From: Pontibacter pamirensis
GTDB lineage: Bacteria; Bacteroidota; Bacteroidia; Cytophagales; Hymenobacteraceae
Direction of reading: 5' to 3'
Length of the DNA: 64,000 bases
Assembly: GCF_010015475.1 (NCBI RefSeq)
Contig: NZ_SSNI01000002.1
Location: forward strand, 248,001 to 312,000
The notes beneath the pieces were generated by a model. The model was not told the DNA's origin, did not search any database, and worked only from the letters and a program-made list of their open reading frames with translations. How positions within the stretch are numbered: the stretch's first letter is position 1; each line of letters starts with the position of its first letter. Shown one piece after another: positions 35,153-42,773 of the stretch. Made by a program: the position numbers and the translations under genes.

Positions 35153-35680
35153 ATGCCACACGTTAACCCCAAGGCACTCCACATCCTTTGTCTTCTACTG
35201 TTTTTGCTTCCGTGCCAGCTCTATGCACAGGAGTTCACTCAAAATTTCAGAGCGCTTAGTGCCATGTATGTGGAAGTGGGCGGCAACAGTGACGTCTACT
35301 CCATTAACTATGACCGGATAATATACCAGCGGGAAAAGTTTAAAACAGCAGTTAGAGCAGGTTTAGGCACCAACCTTTTCTTTCTGGAAGATGATGCAGG
35401 TGTATATCCTGTGGTGCCTTTGGAAGTAACGGCCATGGTAGGCAACAGGCGTAAACACTTTGAGGGTGGCCTGGGCTACACCCGCCGCCTAACCGATGAC
35501 CCGGATCTCTTACAAAGCATGTATTTTGCCAGGCTGGGTTTCCGGTATCAGGTGCCACGTGGAGGCTTGTTAGTACGGGTGGCTTTCACTCCTTTCATCT
35601 CTCCCGACCCCAACTCCAGAACACCCGGTGTCGGGGTAATACCCCGCTTTGGCCTTAGCGTGGGCAAAAGCTTCCGGTAG
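35153..35680 (+). CDS. Hypothetical outer-membrane beta-barrel-like protein
   Basis: A 175-residue protein with a signal peptide (HILCLLLFLLPCQLYAQ), then beta-strand-like repeats: SAMYVEVGGNSDVYSINYDRI, KTAVRAGLGTNLFF, HFEGGLGYTRRL, MYFARLGFRYQV and the last strand GLSVGKSFR ending in aromatic/basic residues, typical of a small outer-membrane barrel. No family assigned. The minus-strand thiamin-related operon ends 24 bases away, convergent. Confidence 0.7.
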   Translation: MPHVNPKALHILCLLLFLLPCQLYAQEFTQNFRALSAMYVEVGGNSDVYSINYDRIIYQREKFKTAVRAGLGTNLFFLEDDAGVYPVVPLEVTAMVGNRRKHFEGGLGYTRRLTDDPDLLQSMYFARLGFRYQVPRGGLLVRVAFTPFISPDPNSRTPGVGVIPRFGLSVGKSFR

Positions 35681-35703
35681 TTCTTATAAGAGGCTGAAGA
35701 ATT

Positions 35704-35970
35704 TCATTCCTCTAATAAGAAAGACGTAGTGTCTTTTTTTTCTGTACTTATCTCCCACTTTTTTAATATAGGCTCCTCCAGTGTTTTTTCTCTGTATTCG
35801 TCAGGAGTCATAATTGGTATTCCATACACAATGGGATAGTATCTTTTGCATTCCGGGCATGTAAGCAGGCCTTCGATTATCTCTTCATTTTCATCTTTCA
35901 CAAAGACTTTAGATATAAGGTCATGCTTATCTATGGGGCAACATAGTTTCTTTAGAAGTGATGTGTTCAT
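35704..35970 (-). CDS. Trm112-like zinc-knuckle protein
   Basis: An 88-residue protein with the Trm112 pattern: N-terminal LLKKLCCPIDKHDL, then LTCPECKRYYPIVYGIPIM at about 36-54. Zinc ligands C38 and C41 pair with C10 or C11; the second cysteine of the first pair is replaced by aspartate (CPID). Trm112 proteins activate SAM methyltransferases by zipping onto them. The first gene of this operon is such a methyltransferase, so partnership is plausible. It overlaps the ThiE-like gene by four bases (ATGA). Longer than typical bacterial Trm112-like proteins (about 60). Confidence 0.82.
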   Translation of the reverse strand: MNTSLLKKLCCPIDKHDLISKVFVKDENEEIIEGLLTCPECKRYYPIVYGIPIMTPDEYREKTLEEPILKKWEISTEKKDTTSFLLEE

Positions 35971-36623
35971 ATTTTAGAATTCAAGTTCGATAAAGCATTT
36001 TTATAAGCAGCAGTGGATTCTTTTGGGGACGCTGCACTCAGAATCCCTGAAATAACAGCAACGCCGGCAAAATGGAGTTCCTTGAGCCTAACCAGGTTTT
36101 CTGCTGTTATCCCTCCTGAAAGGAAAAATGGCATGTGGGTGATATCTCGCGCTCTTTTTACCGTTTCAGGCCTTACAATCTCGCAGCTGCCCACTGAACC
36201 TGATGGGTACATGGAGCAAAATGAAACATAATCCAGTTGGTTATGCTCGGCCCAACGGACTACTTCCAAACTGTTGCTACAGGTAATACCGCAAATAAAG
36301 TCTCTTTTGATGTCCGCCTTAATGGCCTCATAATCTTCAGGAATCTTGTCGAAATGAACGCCAGCAAGCCCCGTACCTTTTAGCAGTTCCCACTCCTCAT
36401 TTATCAGCACAGGTACATGGTAATCAGCAGCGACTTGCAGTATGGACTGAATAAGATCCTGTTTTGCTGAAAGATTAAAAGAAGCAGGCCAGTTGTTCCA
36501 CACCTGTACGATACTGACTCCTCCTTCCAATGCTTCTTTTAGCTTGTGCAGCAATGTTTCCTTTTCCATACCTGGATCCAGGACAAGGTATATTCCTCCG
36601 ATTGTCTGTGAATCCCTTCTCAT
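35967..36623 (-). CDS. ThiE/TenI-like protein with altered active site
   Basis: A 218-residue TIM-barrel of the thiamin phosphate synthase superfamily (LEGGVSIVQV, LAGVHFDK, SGGIT at 169-173, VISGI at 190-194). The phosphate-binding GG and VIS loops are kept. Residues that bind the pyrimidine diphosphate in real ThiE are not: QxREK becomes Q40-V-W-N-N, the ND pair becomes N75-E, IGQxD becomes HFDK, and TxTK becomes SGSVGSC (141-147). ISG at the end of strand 8 resembles TenI, the thiazole tautomerase, more than ThiE. Canonical TMP synthase activity is unlikely; a related phosphorylated substrate is. It sits in the riboswitch operon, overlapping both neighbours by four bases. Confidence 0.78.
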   Translation of the reverse strand: MRRDSQTIGGIYLVLDPGMEKETLLHKLKEALEGGVSIVQVWNNWPASFNLSAKQDLIQSILQVAADYHVPVLINEEWELLKGTGLAGVHFDKIPEDYEAIKADIKRDFICGITCSNSLEVVRWAEHNQLDYVSFCSMYPSGSVGSCEIVRPETVKRARDITHMPFFLSGGITAENLVRLKELHFAGVAVISGILSAASPKESTAAYKNALSNLNSKI

Positions 36624-37684
36624 TTTAGCCCTGCTTTTATTCCTTTGAAAAATGCCTCCCAGTAAGGGTCCTTTCCGTTGAAGATGAGGTCTTTTTCTTC
36701 ATCATTTTCAATGATTTTGAAGCCGTCTTCCTTAGGCGTCATTTCACCTACCACAGTTGCCTTTATTGATTTGGAGTTAAGATGGCTGATTAGATCACTT
36801 TCCCTGCCTCTTTTCACCGCCATAATCATAGAGCCTGCACCCACACAAAAACGGTGATCAATGTCGAAATACTTCGTTATCTGGCGCTGAACTTCTCCTA
36901 CAGGAATAGCCTTGTCATCAATCCTGAACCCACAGCCAGAGGCCTTCGCCATCTCGCAAATGGCTCCTACCACGCCACCTTCGGTCACGTCATGCATAGC
37001 TTTTAACTCTACATTGCGCTGGAGTACTTCTGTAGCGGACAGAGCATCTTTCAGAGAAGAGGTCTGGTAAAAATTTTCACATCCTTTTTCATAGACTTCC
37101 TTCCCCAACTCGTTTTTCAGCGTTTTCGGAAAGCTCATGGCCAGGATGGAAGAGGCTACAAGAGCAGTTTCCTTGGTTGCCACAATTATATCGCCGGGTT
37201 CAGCTTTGTTGCTCGTTATGATTTTTTGCAAAGGGGCCGTCAGAAACATAGTGCCTCCGCCTGATATGGTTGAGTTCTGGCCTTCTATCTGGCCGGTATG
37301 TCCACCTGTAATAGCTACTCCAATGTCCTTGCAGAAGAGATGTATATACTTCCAGTATTCTTCAAAGGCCTGCAAAGAAAGGCTGGGCGGCAGGTTCAGC
37401 ACAAACTGCGCATACATGGGCGCAAAGCCGGTAGAGGCCATATCATTGGTCAGCAGATGGACAGAAAGCCAAGCTGATTCCTTGAGGCCTATGGAAGGTA
37501 TGAACGTAAGAGGGTCGCTTGAGACTGCCATTCCCATGTTGTTCCCTAAATCAATGACGGCGGTATCTACGCCAAAAGCAGGTCCAATCAGCACTTCTTC
37601 CCGGCTGTAACCACAGTGCGGCAACAAAACATCCTTGAATGTTGAACCGGCTATTTTTCCTGAGTTATCTTTAAACGCGCTCAT
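36620..37684 (-). CDS. PurM/HypE/ThiL-superfamily ATP-binding protein
   Basis: A 354-residue protein of the AIR-synthase-like fold. Marks: GVDTAVID (38-45), SSDPLT (55-60), TNDMASTG (79-86), GGHTG (127-131) and HDVTEGGV (231-238); these correspond to the Asp-rich ATP/metal site shared by ThiL, HypE and SelD. The pattern is nearer to HypE-like proteins than to canonical ThiL (no GEDAA-type motif with ThiL spacing). No HypF/HypC hydrogenase genes are nearby. Possible role: ATP-dependent activation or phosphorylation of a thiamin precursor, which is inference from the TPP riboswitch. It overlaps the methyltransferase gene and the ThiE-like gene by four bases each. Confidence 0.78.
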   Translation of the reverse strand: MSAFKDNSGKIAGSTFKDVLLPHCGYSREEVLIGPAFGVDTAVIDLGNNMGMAVSSDPLTFIPSIGLKESAWLSVHLLTNDMASTGFAPMYAQFVLNLPPSLSLQAFEEYWKYIHLFCKDIGVAITGGHTGQIEGQNSTISGGGTMFLTAPLQKIITSNKAEPGDIIVATKETALVASSILAMSFPKTLKNELGKEVYEKGCENFYQTSSLKDALSATEVLQRNVELKAMHDVTEGGVVGAICEMAKASGCGFRIDDKAIPVGEVQRQITKYFDIDHRFCVGAGSMIMAVKRGRESDLISHLNSKSIKATVVGEMTPKEDGFKIIENDEEKDLIFNGKDPYWEAFFKGIKAGLK

Positions 37685-38406
37685 TGTACATCATTTAGCC
37701 GAACATGTAAACCAAAAAAATCACCATAGGGCTGGTTCCACTGCTGCACAGGAAACCACTTCGGAAGGCCGGTAGCCGTCCATTCTATCGTATACTCCCT
37801 CCCCTGCAGTGCTTCCTGAATGAGTGCTATCAGTTTTTTAGGAGTATAAAAGGTAGCAGTCACATAAAAAGGGTTCTTCCCGAACATTTCCTGAATCCTT
37901 CTTCTGGCAACCTTCGGGGAGTTCCTGTTCATCATGCCGAATACAATGCCGTATTTACCGACACGAGCAGCTTCACGAATGACCTTAACAGGATCTTTAT
38001 AGTATTCAAAAGTGGTGATGAATGCCAGAGCATCAAAGGTGTGGTCCTTGAAGGGCATGTGGTGGGAGTCGGCTAACACAAGGTCACCGTTGAAAAGATG
38101 CACGCCCTGCCCCAGCATAAAGGGGGAGATGTCGCCGCCGCTGGCTTCAATGCCTATTTCCTTCCACCATCTGGTGAAGCGGGTGGTTCCGCAGCCAAAC
38201 TCCAGCAAGGTCTTTACGCGTGCATCTTTAGTGATTAGCTGGCCGATTACTTTTTTCTGCCATACTTCGGCTCGTTTGTACCGGCCTTCATACCAAAGTT
38301 CGTACGTATCGGTATGGTCCCTGTTAAAGAACCACTCCTCACGGCCTTGCCACTTTCGTAAATCCTTCGTTACGAGATCAAATTTTTGTTTTTCGAGATT
38401 GCTCAC
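37681..38406 (-). CDS. Class I SAM-dependent methyltransferase in a TPP-riboswitch operon
   Basis: A 241-residue methyltransferase from a GTG at 38406. SAM-binding motif I LEFGCGTTRF (68-77), motif II region GGDIS (90-94) and LADSHHMPFKDHTFDA (111-126). It opens with an aromatic- and charge-rich N-terminus (WFFNRDHTDTYELWYEGRYKR). Not an obvious rRNA, tRNA or quinone enzyme; the natural substrate is unknown. The start lies about 85 bases downstream of the TPP riboswitch. It overlaps the PurM-like gene by four bases, and a Trm112-like protein, a known type of methyltransferase activator, ends the operon. Confidence 0.85.
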   Translation of the reverse strand: MSNLEKQKFDLVTKDLRKWQGREEWFFNRDHTDTYELWYEGRYKRAEVWQKKVIGQLITKDARVKTLLEFGCGTTRFTRWWKEIGIEASGGDISPFMLGQGVHLFNGDLVLADSHHMPFKDHTFDALAFITTFEYYKDPVKVIREAARVGKYGIVFGMMNRNSPKVARRRIQEMFGKNPFYVTATFYTPKKLIALIQEALQGREYTIEWTATGLPKWFPVQQWNQPYGDFFGLHVRLNDVQ

Positions 38407-38491
38407 AGCAGGTATTTTAGATTAAAATATCCTGACTTTACAAAGCAGATAGGGAATAGCGGGAAAGCACTGAATATTGTGCTGTGCAGAC

Positions 38492-38570
38492 TTACATTTC
38501 CTACGCTGGCATTATCCAGATCAGGTTTCGGGTATGTTCTCAGCCCAACATTTTGTTGAGCACCCCGTGT
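38492..38570 (-). promoter_or_regulatory. TPP riboswitch (THI box)
   Basis: Read on the minus strand, the element begins GGGGTGC, then contains GGCTGAGA, ACCTGATCTGG and TAATGCCAGCGTAGGAAA, the universally conserved TPP aptamer sequences, with a helper stem (AACAAAATGTT) between. It lies 85 bases before the methyltransferase GTG. No T-rich terminator hairpin follows, so control at translation start is more likely than attenuation. TACCTTGG on the minus strand at 38579-38586, one mismatch from TAnnTTTG, could be its -7 element. Confidence 0.95.
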
Positions 38571-38872
38571 AATACTGGCCAAGGTACAAAACTTTATATG
38601 AAATGAGAAATCATTTTATTTACTATGGTAATCTGCTTGGCTACACCTTTGGCACATGCTTTACTTGATGCAGGAAAACAACACAACAAGGCAAGCTAAC
38701 CCGTGTGAATGATTTTACAGCCTTATGTTCCGAACTAAGAGTTCAACATCCTTCTATTATTCTCGTGCAAGGATAAGGGCAGGCTTTTCTGTAAATAAAT
38801 AAGATTGGCTAAATCATGATTTAATGTGTAATTTCACAGCATCAAAACACCCTTATTTATAATAGGTTTATC
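38571..38872. other. Divergent intergenic region
   Basis: 302 bases between the riboswitch and the DUF2911 gene. Apart from the probable -7 element of the minus-strand operon, no gene or hairpin is seen. Confidence 0.4.
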
Positions 38873-39739
38873 ATGAAGAAAACATTTATTGGTTTTGTAC
38901 TTTCTGCTGCCCTCCTGTTAGGTGCAGGAGCAACGCAGGCGCAGGGCATCAAAATGCCAGCCGCAAGCCCATCTCAAAAAGTAGAGCAGGCAGTAGGCCT
39001 TTCTACAGTATCTGTTGATTACTCCCGCCCGTCTGTAAAAGGCCGCACTGTTTTCGGTGACCTGGTACCCTACGGCAAAGTATGGCGCACCGGTGCTAAT
39101 GCATCTACTGTTATCAAATTTACGGATGATGTCACCATTGAAGGCAAGCAGATTCCTGCCGGTGAGTACGCTATCCTGACAATCCCGAATAAGGATGAAT
39201 GGACAGTTATCCTTTCTAAAAACACCAAATTGGGAGGAAATGTGGCTGCTTACAAGCAGGAGGAAGACCAGGCGCGCTTCACCGTAAAACCACAGCAGAA
39301 CCCGCGCAAGGTGGAGTCTTTCACCGTCAACTTCACCAACCTGCAGCCCGATGCAGCTGATGTAGAGATACTGTGGGACAACACCATCGTGCCTTTCACT
39401 ATCAAAACGGATATAGACAGCCAGGTGATGAGTCAGATTAAGAAAGAGGCCATCGACAATGCGAACGCAGACCCGAACGTGTATGCAGCCGCTGCCAGCT
39501 ACTACCTCCAGACAAACCGTGACCTGAAGCAGGCGCTGAACTGGATGAAGAAAGCCAATGCAAACGAACCGAAATTCTGGAACCTGCACACCCAGGCCAA
39601 AATTGAGGCGCAGCTCAAAGATTATAAGAGTGCTGTGAAAACAGCTGAGAGATCCATGGCAGAGGCACAAAAGGCTCAAAACCAGGATTATGTAGCGCTG
39701 AACCAAAAAGCAATTGCTGACTGGAAAAAGCAGAAGTAA
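38873..39739 (+). CDS. DUF2911 domain-containing secreted protein
   Basis: A 288-residue protein with signal peptide (MKKTFIGFVLSAALLLGAGATQAQ). The DUF2911 domain covers about 35-165: VSVDYSRPSVKGRTVFG, VWRTGANASTVIKFTDDV and LTIPNKDEWTVILSK are typical. A C-terminal helical region (about 185-288) reads as tetratricopeptide-like repeats (LKQALNWMKKANANEPKFW). Family function is unknown; it is abundant in Bacteroidota and periplasmic or outer-membrane linked. The gene has its own terminator. Confidence 0.92.
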   Translation: MKKTFIGFVLSAALLLGAGATQAQGIKMPAASPSQKVEQAVGLSTVSVDYSRPSVKGRTVFGDLVPYGKVWRTGANASTVIKFTDDVTIEGKQIPAGEYAILTIPNKDEWTVILSKNTKLGGNVAAYKQEEDQARFTVKPQQNPRKVESFTVNFTNLQPDAADVEILWDNTIVPFTIKTDIDSQVMSQIKKEAIDNANADPNVYAAAASYYLQTNRDLKQALNWMKKANANEPKFWNLHTQAKIEAQLKDYKSAVKTAERSMAEAQKAQNQDYVALNQKAIADWKKQK

Positions 39740-39762
39740 AGCTTAGACCGCTTTTACCGTAT

Positions 39763-39801
39763 AAAAAGCCTCCGGGAGAAATAACTCCCGGAGGCTTTTT
39801 T
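39763..39801 (+). terminator. Terminator of the DUF2911 gene
   Basis: Arms of about 16 bases with core GCCTCCGGGAG/CTCCCGGAGGC and flanking A- and T-runs. Confidence 0.85.
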
Positions 39802-39829
39802 ATCCTTTATATTTTAGAGAAAAGAGAAC

Positions 39830-40747
39830 GTGCAAGAGGAAAAACAGCATTCAGAAGAGCATTTAGGACCCGCCCGGGAATACTGGTGGAACGAGGACTA
39901 CCTGGAGCTGCTCGCACAGCGTCTGTATATAGAGTACTGCGGCACCCTCGTGGACATTGGCTGCGGCAAGGGTATGATGGGCTTTAAGTTCTCAAAGTAC
40001 ATGCCCTCCGGCGGCAAAGTGTACGGCGTGGATTACGAGCCAGGGTACATTGAGGAGGCACGGCAGAGGGCGCAAAGCCAGTATTCAACGAACAGTATCG
40101 ACTACGAGTTTAAAGTAGGCAATGCCACAGAAATTCCCTTACCCGACAACACCGCCGATGTAACACTTTGCCAAACGCTGCTGATTCACGTGAAAAACCC
40201 GCAGCGCGTGATACAGGAAATGATTCGGGTAACGAAGCCAGGAGGCTGGGTGCTGGCTCTGGAACCCAATAACCTGGTACCTAACCTGATGTTCGACCGC
40301 TACGGCGAAACAGACTTCAACGTGGAGGGCATGCTGGACGTGCTGGAAGTAAAGCTCCGAATAGAGAAAGGGAAAAAGCAGCTTGGTGAAGGCTTTAACT
40401 CGCTGGGCGACGTAATACCGGACCTTTTTTTGAAAGCCGGTTTGCGGGATATAAAAGTATGGATTTCTGACAAGGCTCTTTCCATTATTCCGCCTTACGA
40501 CACGCAGGAGAAAATGCTGCGCGTGGAACAGATGCTGCAGTGGGTAGAGTCGGAGGCCATGGGCTATGACTACCAGGACAACCTGAACTATTATATGGCA
40601 GGCGGCGGCCAGAAAGAAAAGTTCGATGCTTACTGGCAAACCCTGCTTTTCAACAAAGTAACGCTAAAGCAAAAACTACAGAATGAGGAGTACGTCTCAG
40701 CAGGTGGCAGCCTAGTTTATATTATTGCCGCGCAGAAACCGAGGTAA
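39830..40747 (+). CDS. Class I SAM-dependent methyltransferase
   Basis: A 305-residue protein from a GTG at 39830. Motif I VDIGCGKG is at 41-48, GVDYEPGYIEEA is the acidic ribose-binding loop, followed by NATEIPLPDNTADV and VTKPGGWVLALEP. It resembles small-molecule or lipid/quinone methyltransferases of the UbiE/MenG type but is longer, with a C-terminal extension of about 120 residues (MLDVLEVKLRIEKGKKQ onwards). The substrate is unknown. It appears to be a single gene after the DUF2911 terminator. Confidence 0.85.
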   Translation: MQEEKQHSEEHLGPAREYWWNEDYLELLAQRLYIEYCGTLVDIGCGKGMMGFKFSKYMPSGGKVYGVDYEPGYIEEARQRAQSQYSTNSIDYEFKVGNATEIPLPDNTADVTLCQTLLIHVKNPQRVIQEMIRVTKPGGWVLALEPNNLVPNLMFDRYGETDFNVEGMLDVLEVKLRIEKGKKQLGEGFNSLGDVIPDLFLKAGLRDIKVWISDKALSIIPPYDTQEKMLRVEQMLQWVESEAMGYDYQDNLNYYMAGGGQKEKFDAYWQTLLFNKVTLKQKLQNEEYVSAGGSLVYIIAAQKPR

Positions 40748-40831
40748 GTATAGTGACGCTCGTATCACGTACCAAGGCCACTTAAAGCTAATTATAGTAT
40801 AAATTAGGCATCATAGCGCACACAGTTCCTG

Positions 40832-42550
40832 CTAGTGTTTTCGATAATTTGTATTTTTTAGCCGCCGCTTCCCTCCCATCATTGTTTGCAGTATAAAACC
40901 AAACACAACCACACAGGCGCAGCCTATTACGTTAAACCACAGAAAAGCGATGTCTGTGAAGTAATGGCAGTACAGCACCACCAGTTCGGCCAGCACAGCG
41001 GCAATAAATACGGCATTTCCCCGGATATAATGGACGTAGAAGGCCACCAGGAAGATACCCAGGATAGTGCCATAGAAAATCGAACCAATGATATTCACTG
41101 CCTCAATCAGGTTATCAAGCATAGAGGCAAACATGGCAAAGAGAATCGCGATGGCTCCCCATAAAATAGTAAAGAACCTGGAGGCGTTGAGGTAATGCCT
41201 GTCGCTTGCCAACTGGTTCATGGAGCGCTTATAGATGTCAACTACCGTGGTAGAAGCCAGCGCATTCAGTTCCGCTGCCGAGGACGACATAGCCGCTGAG
41301 AAGATGACCGCCAGCAGCAGGCCGACTAAGCCTGCCGGCAGGTACTTCATCACAAAAGAGATAAAAACATAGTCAGTGTCTTTTACTTCTGCATCAGGCG
41401 TAGCCAGCCTTACAAGGTCTTTCACTTCTTCCCGAATTTCTTTCGAGGCCTCAGTCAGCACATTCACGCTGACTTGCGCCGTCTCTATAGCGGCTTTGTC
41501 CTCTGCTTTTATTGCTGCCACTAAGCGGTGTACGGCCTCCTGCTTCTGCTCAAAAACACCAGTATACGTCTGCTCCAACGCACGAAGGTCATCGGCGTAA
41601 GGTGTCGCATATACGTTGCTTTTGGCTACTTCATTAAAGAATACAGGTGGCTGGTTAAACTGGTAAAACACGAACACCATAATCCCGATAAACAGTATCA
41701 GGAACTGCATCGGTATCTTCAGCAGCCCGTTAAACAAGAGCCCCAAGCGGCTTTCTGCAACGGATTTACCGCCTAAATAACGCCCTACCTGGCTTTGGTC
41801 AGTGCCGAAGTAGGATAGTGCCAGGAAGAGCCCTCCTGTTATTCCGGACCAGAAGTTGTAGCGGTCGTCCCAGTTAAAGGAGAAGTCTACCACATTCATC
41901 TTTCCCATTTTTCCTGCCACGCTCACCGCCTCGCCAAAGCTGACATTATCGGGCAGGTAGCTGACCACCACAAACCCGGCTACAATCATTCCCCCCATCA
42001 TCACGGCCATCTGCTGCTTCTGTGTCACGCTCACTGCCTTAGAACCTCCCGACACAGTGTACAGGATAACAAGCACTCCGATGATGAGGATGGTTACTGT
42101 TAGGCTCCAGCCCAACATAGTGGAAAGAATGATGGCAGGTGCATAAATGGTGATGCCGGCTGCCAATCCGCGCTGCACCAGGAAAAGCAGCGCAGCCAGG
42201 GAACGTGTTTTCAGGTCGAAGCGGTTCTCCAGGAACTCATAAGCCGTGTATACATTCAGCCTATAAAAGATGGGGATAACAGTGATGGAGATAATCACCA
42301 TGGCGATTGGCAGTCCGAAATAAAACTGCACGAAGCGCATCCCATCCTCGTACGCCTGCCCCGGTGTGGAAAGAAAGGTGATGGCGCTTGCCTGTGTCGC
42401 CATAACTGACAGGCCGATGGTCCACCACTTCATACTGTTGTCGCCTTTCAGGTAACCTTCTATGTCTTTGCTTCCACGCGTTTTCCAGACGCCATAGCTT
42501 ACGATGAAGCCCAATGTGCCCAGCAGCACAATCCAATCAAGTGGCCTCAT
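40832..42550 (-). CDS. Sodium:solute symporter (SSS family)
   Basis: A 572-residue membrane transporter from the ATG at 42550 (MRPLDWIVLLG), with about 13 helices. The region MKWWTIGLSVMATQASAITFLSTPGQAYEDG near 40-70 and ALSYFGTDQSQVGRYLGGKSV further on carry sodium-binding and substrate-site residues of the SSS family. A large polar loop (about 320-395, with VHRLVAAIKAEDKAAIE) interrupts the helices. The solute cannot be named. The ATG overlaps the TGA of a 50-residue membrane protein gene by four bases, so the two are coupled. A PIG-L deacetylase gene is upstream in the same direction. Confidence 0.9.
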   Translation of the reverse strand: MRPLDWIVLLGTLGFIVSYGVWKTRGSKDIEGYLKGDNSMKWWTIGLSVMATQASAITFLSTPGQAYEDGMRFVQFYFGLPIAMVIISITVIPIFYRLNVYTAYEFLENRFDLKTRSLAALLFLVQRGLAAGITIYAPAIILSTMLGWSLTVTILIIGVLVILYTVSGGSKAVSVTQKQQMAVMMGGMIVAGFVVVSYLPDNVSFGEAVSVAGKMGKMNVVDFSFNWDDRYNFWSGITGGLFLALSYFGTDQSQVGRYLGGKSVAESRLGLLFNGLLKIPMQFLILFIGIMVFVFYQFNQPPVFFNEVAKSNVYATPYADDLRALEQTYTGVFEQKQEAVHRLVAAIKAEDKAAIETAQVSVNVLTEASKEIREEVKDLVRLATPDAEVKDTDYVFISFVMKYLPAGLVGLLLAVIFSAAMSSSAAELNALASTTVVDIYKRSMNQLASDRHYLNASRFFTILWGAIAILFAMFASMLDNLIEAVNIIGSIFYGTILGIFLVAFYVHYIRGNAVFIAAVLAELVVLYCHYFTDIAFLWFNVIGCACVVVFGFILQTMMGGKRRLKNTNYRKH

Positions 42551-42699
42551 GAATAAATCCCGGTGATGATGTAAAACAGGATAATCAGGAAAGCGAGGTT
42601 GCCAATTACCAGCCAATACATACCGGACCAGCTGCTGAAGAAGGGTGGTTTTTCAATAGGTTTCTCTGTGTCGACAGGGGGGTGCTTCTTATCTTTCAT
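42547..42699 (-). CDS. Small single-pass membrane protein coupled to the symporter
   Basis: A 50-residue protein starting at the ATG at 42699. A charged N-terminus (MKDKKHPPVDTEKPIEK) precedes PPFFSSWSGMYWLV and one hydrophobic helix, ending TGIYS. Its TGA overlaps the symporter ATG (ATGA), which is good evidence for a real coupled gene. Small partners of this type, with a PPFF-x-W-x2-MYW pattern, are recalled next to sodium:solute symporters in Bacteroidota. It may assist folding or regulation, but that is inference. Confidence 0.8.
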   Translation of the reverse strand: MKDKKHPPVDTEKPIEKPPFFSSWSGMYWLVIGNLAFLIILFYIITGIYS

Positions 42700-42722
42700 A
42701 GAAAGGGTAGGTTGGAGAGAAG

Positions 42723-42770
42723 CAGCAGGCCAAAGTGCAACCCCAGGAAAGGTAGTTCTTTGGCCTGCTG
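42723..42770 (-). promoter_or_regulatory. Intergenic hairpin between PIG-L gene and small membrane protein
   Basis: CAGCAGGCCAAA and TTTGGCCTGCTG form a 12-base-pair stem with a 24-base loop, 4 bases after the PIG-L stop. No T-run follows on the minus strand, so it may attenuate transcription or stabilise mRNA and not fully terminate it. Confidence 0.5.
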
Positions 42771-42773
42771 CCC

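Noticed and set aside
36620..37684. Annotating the PurM-like protein as HypE
   Set aside because: No hydrogenase maturation or hydrogenase genes are nearby, and HypE would carry a C-terminal cysteine for cyanation, which this protein lacks.
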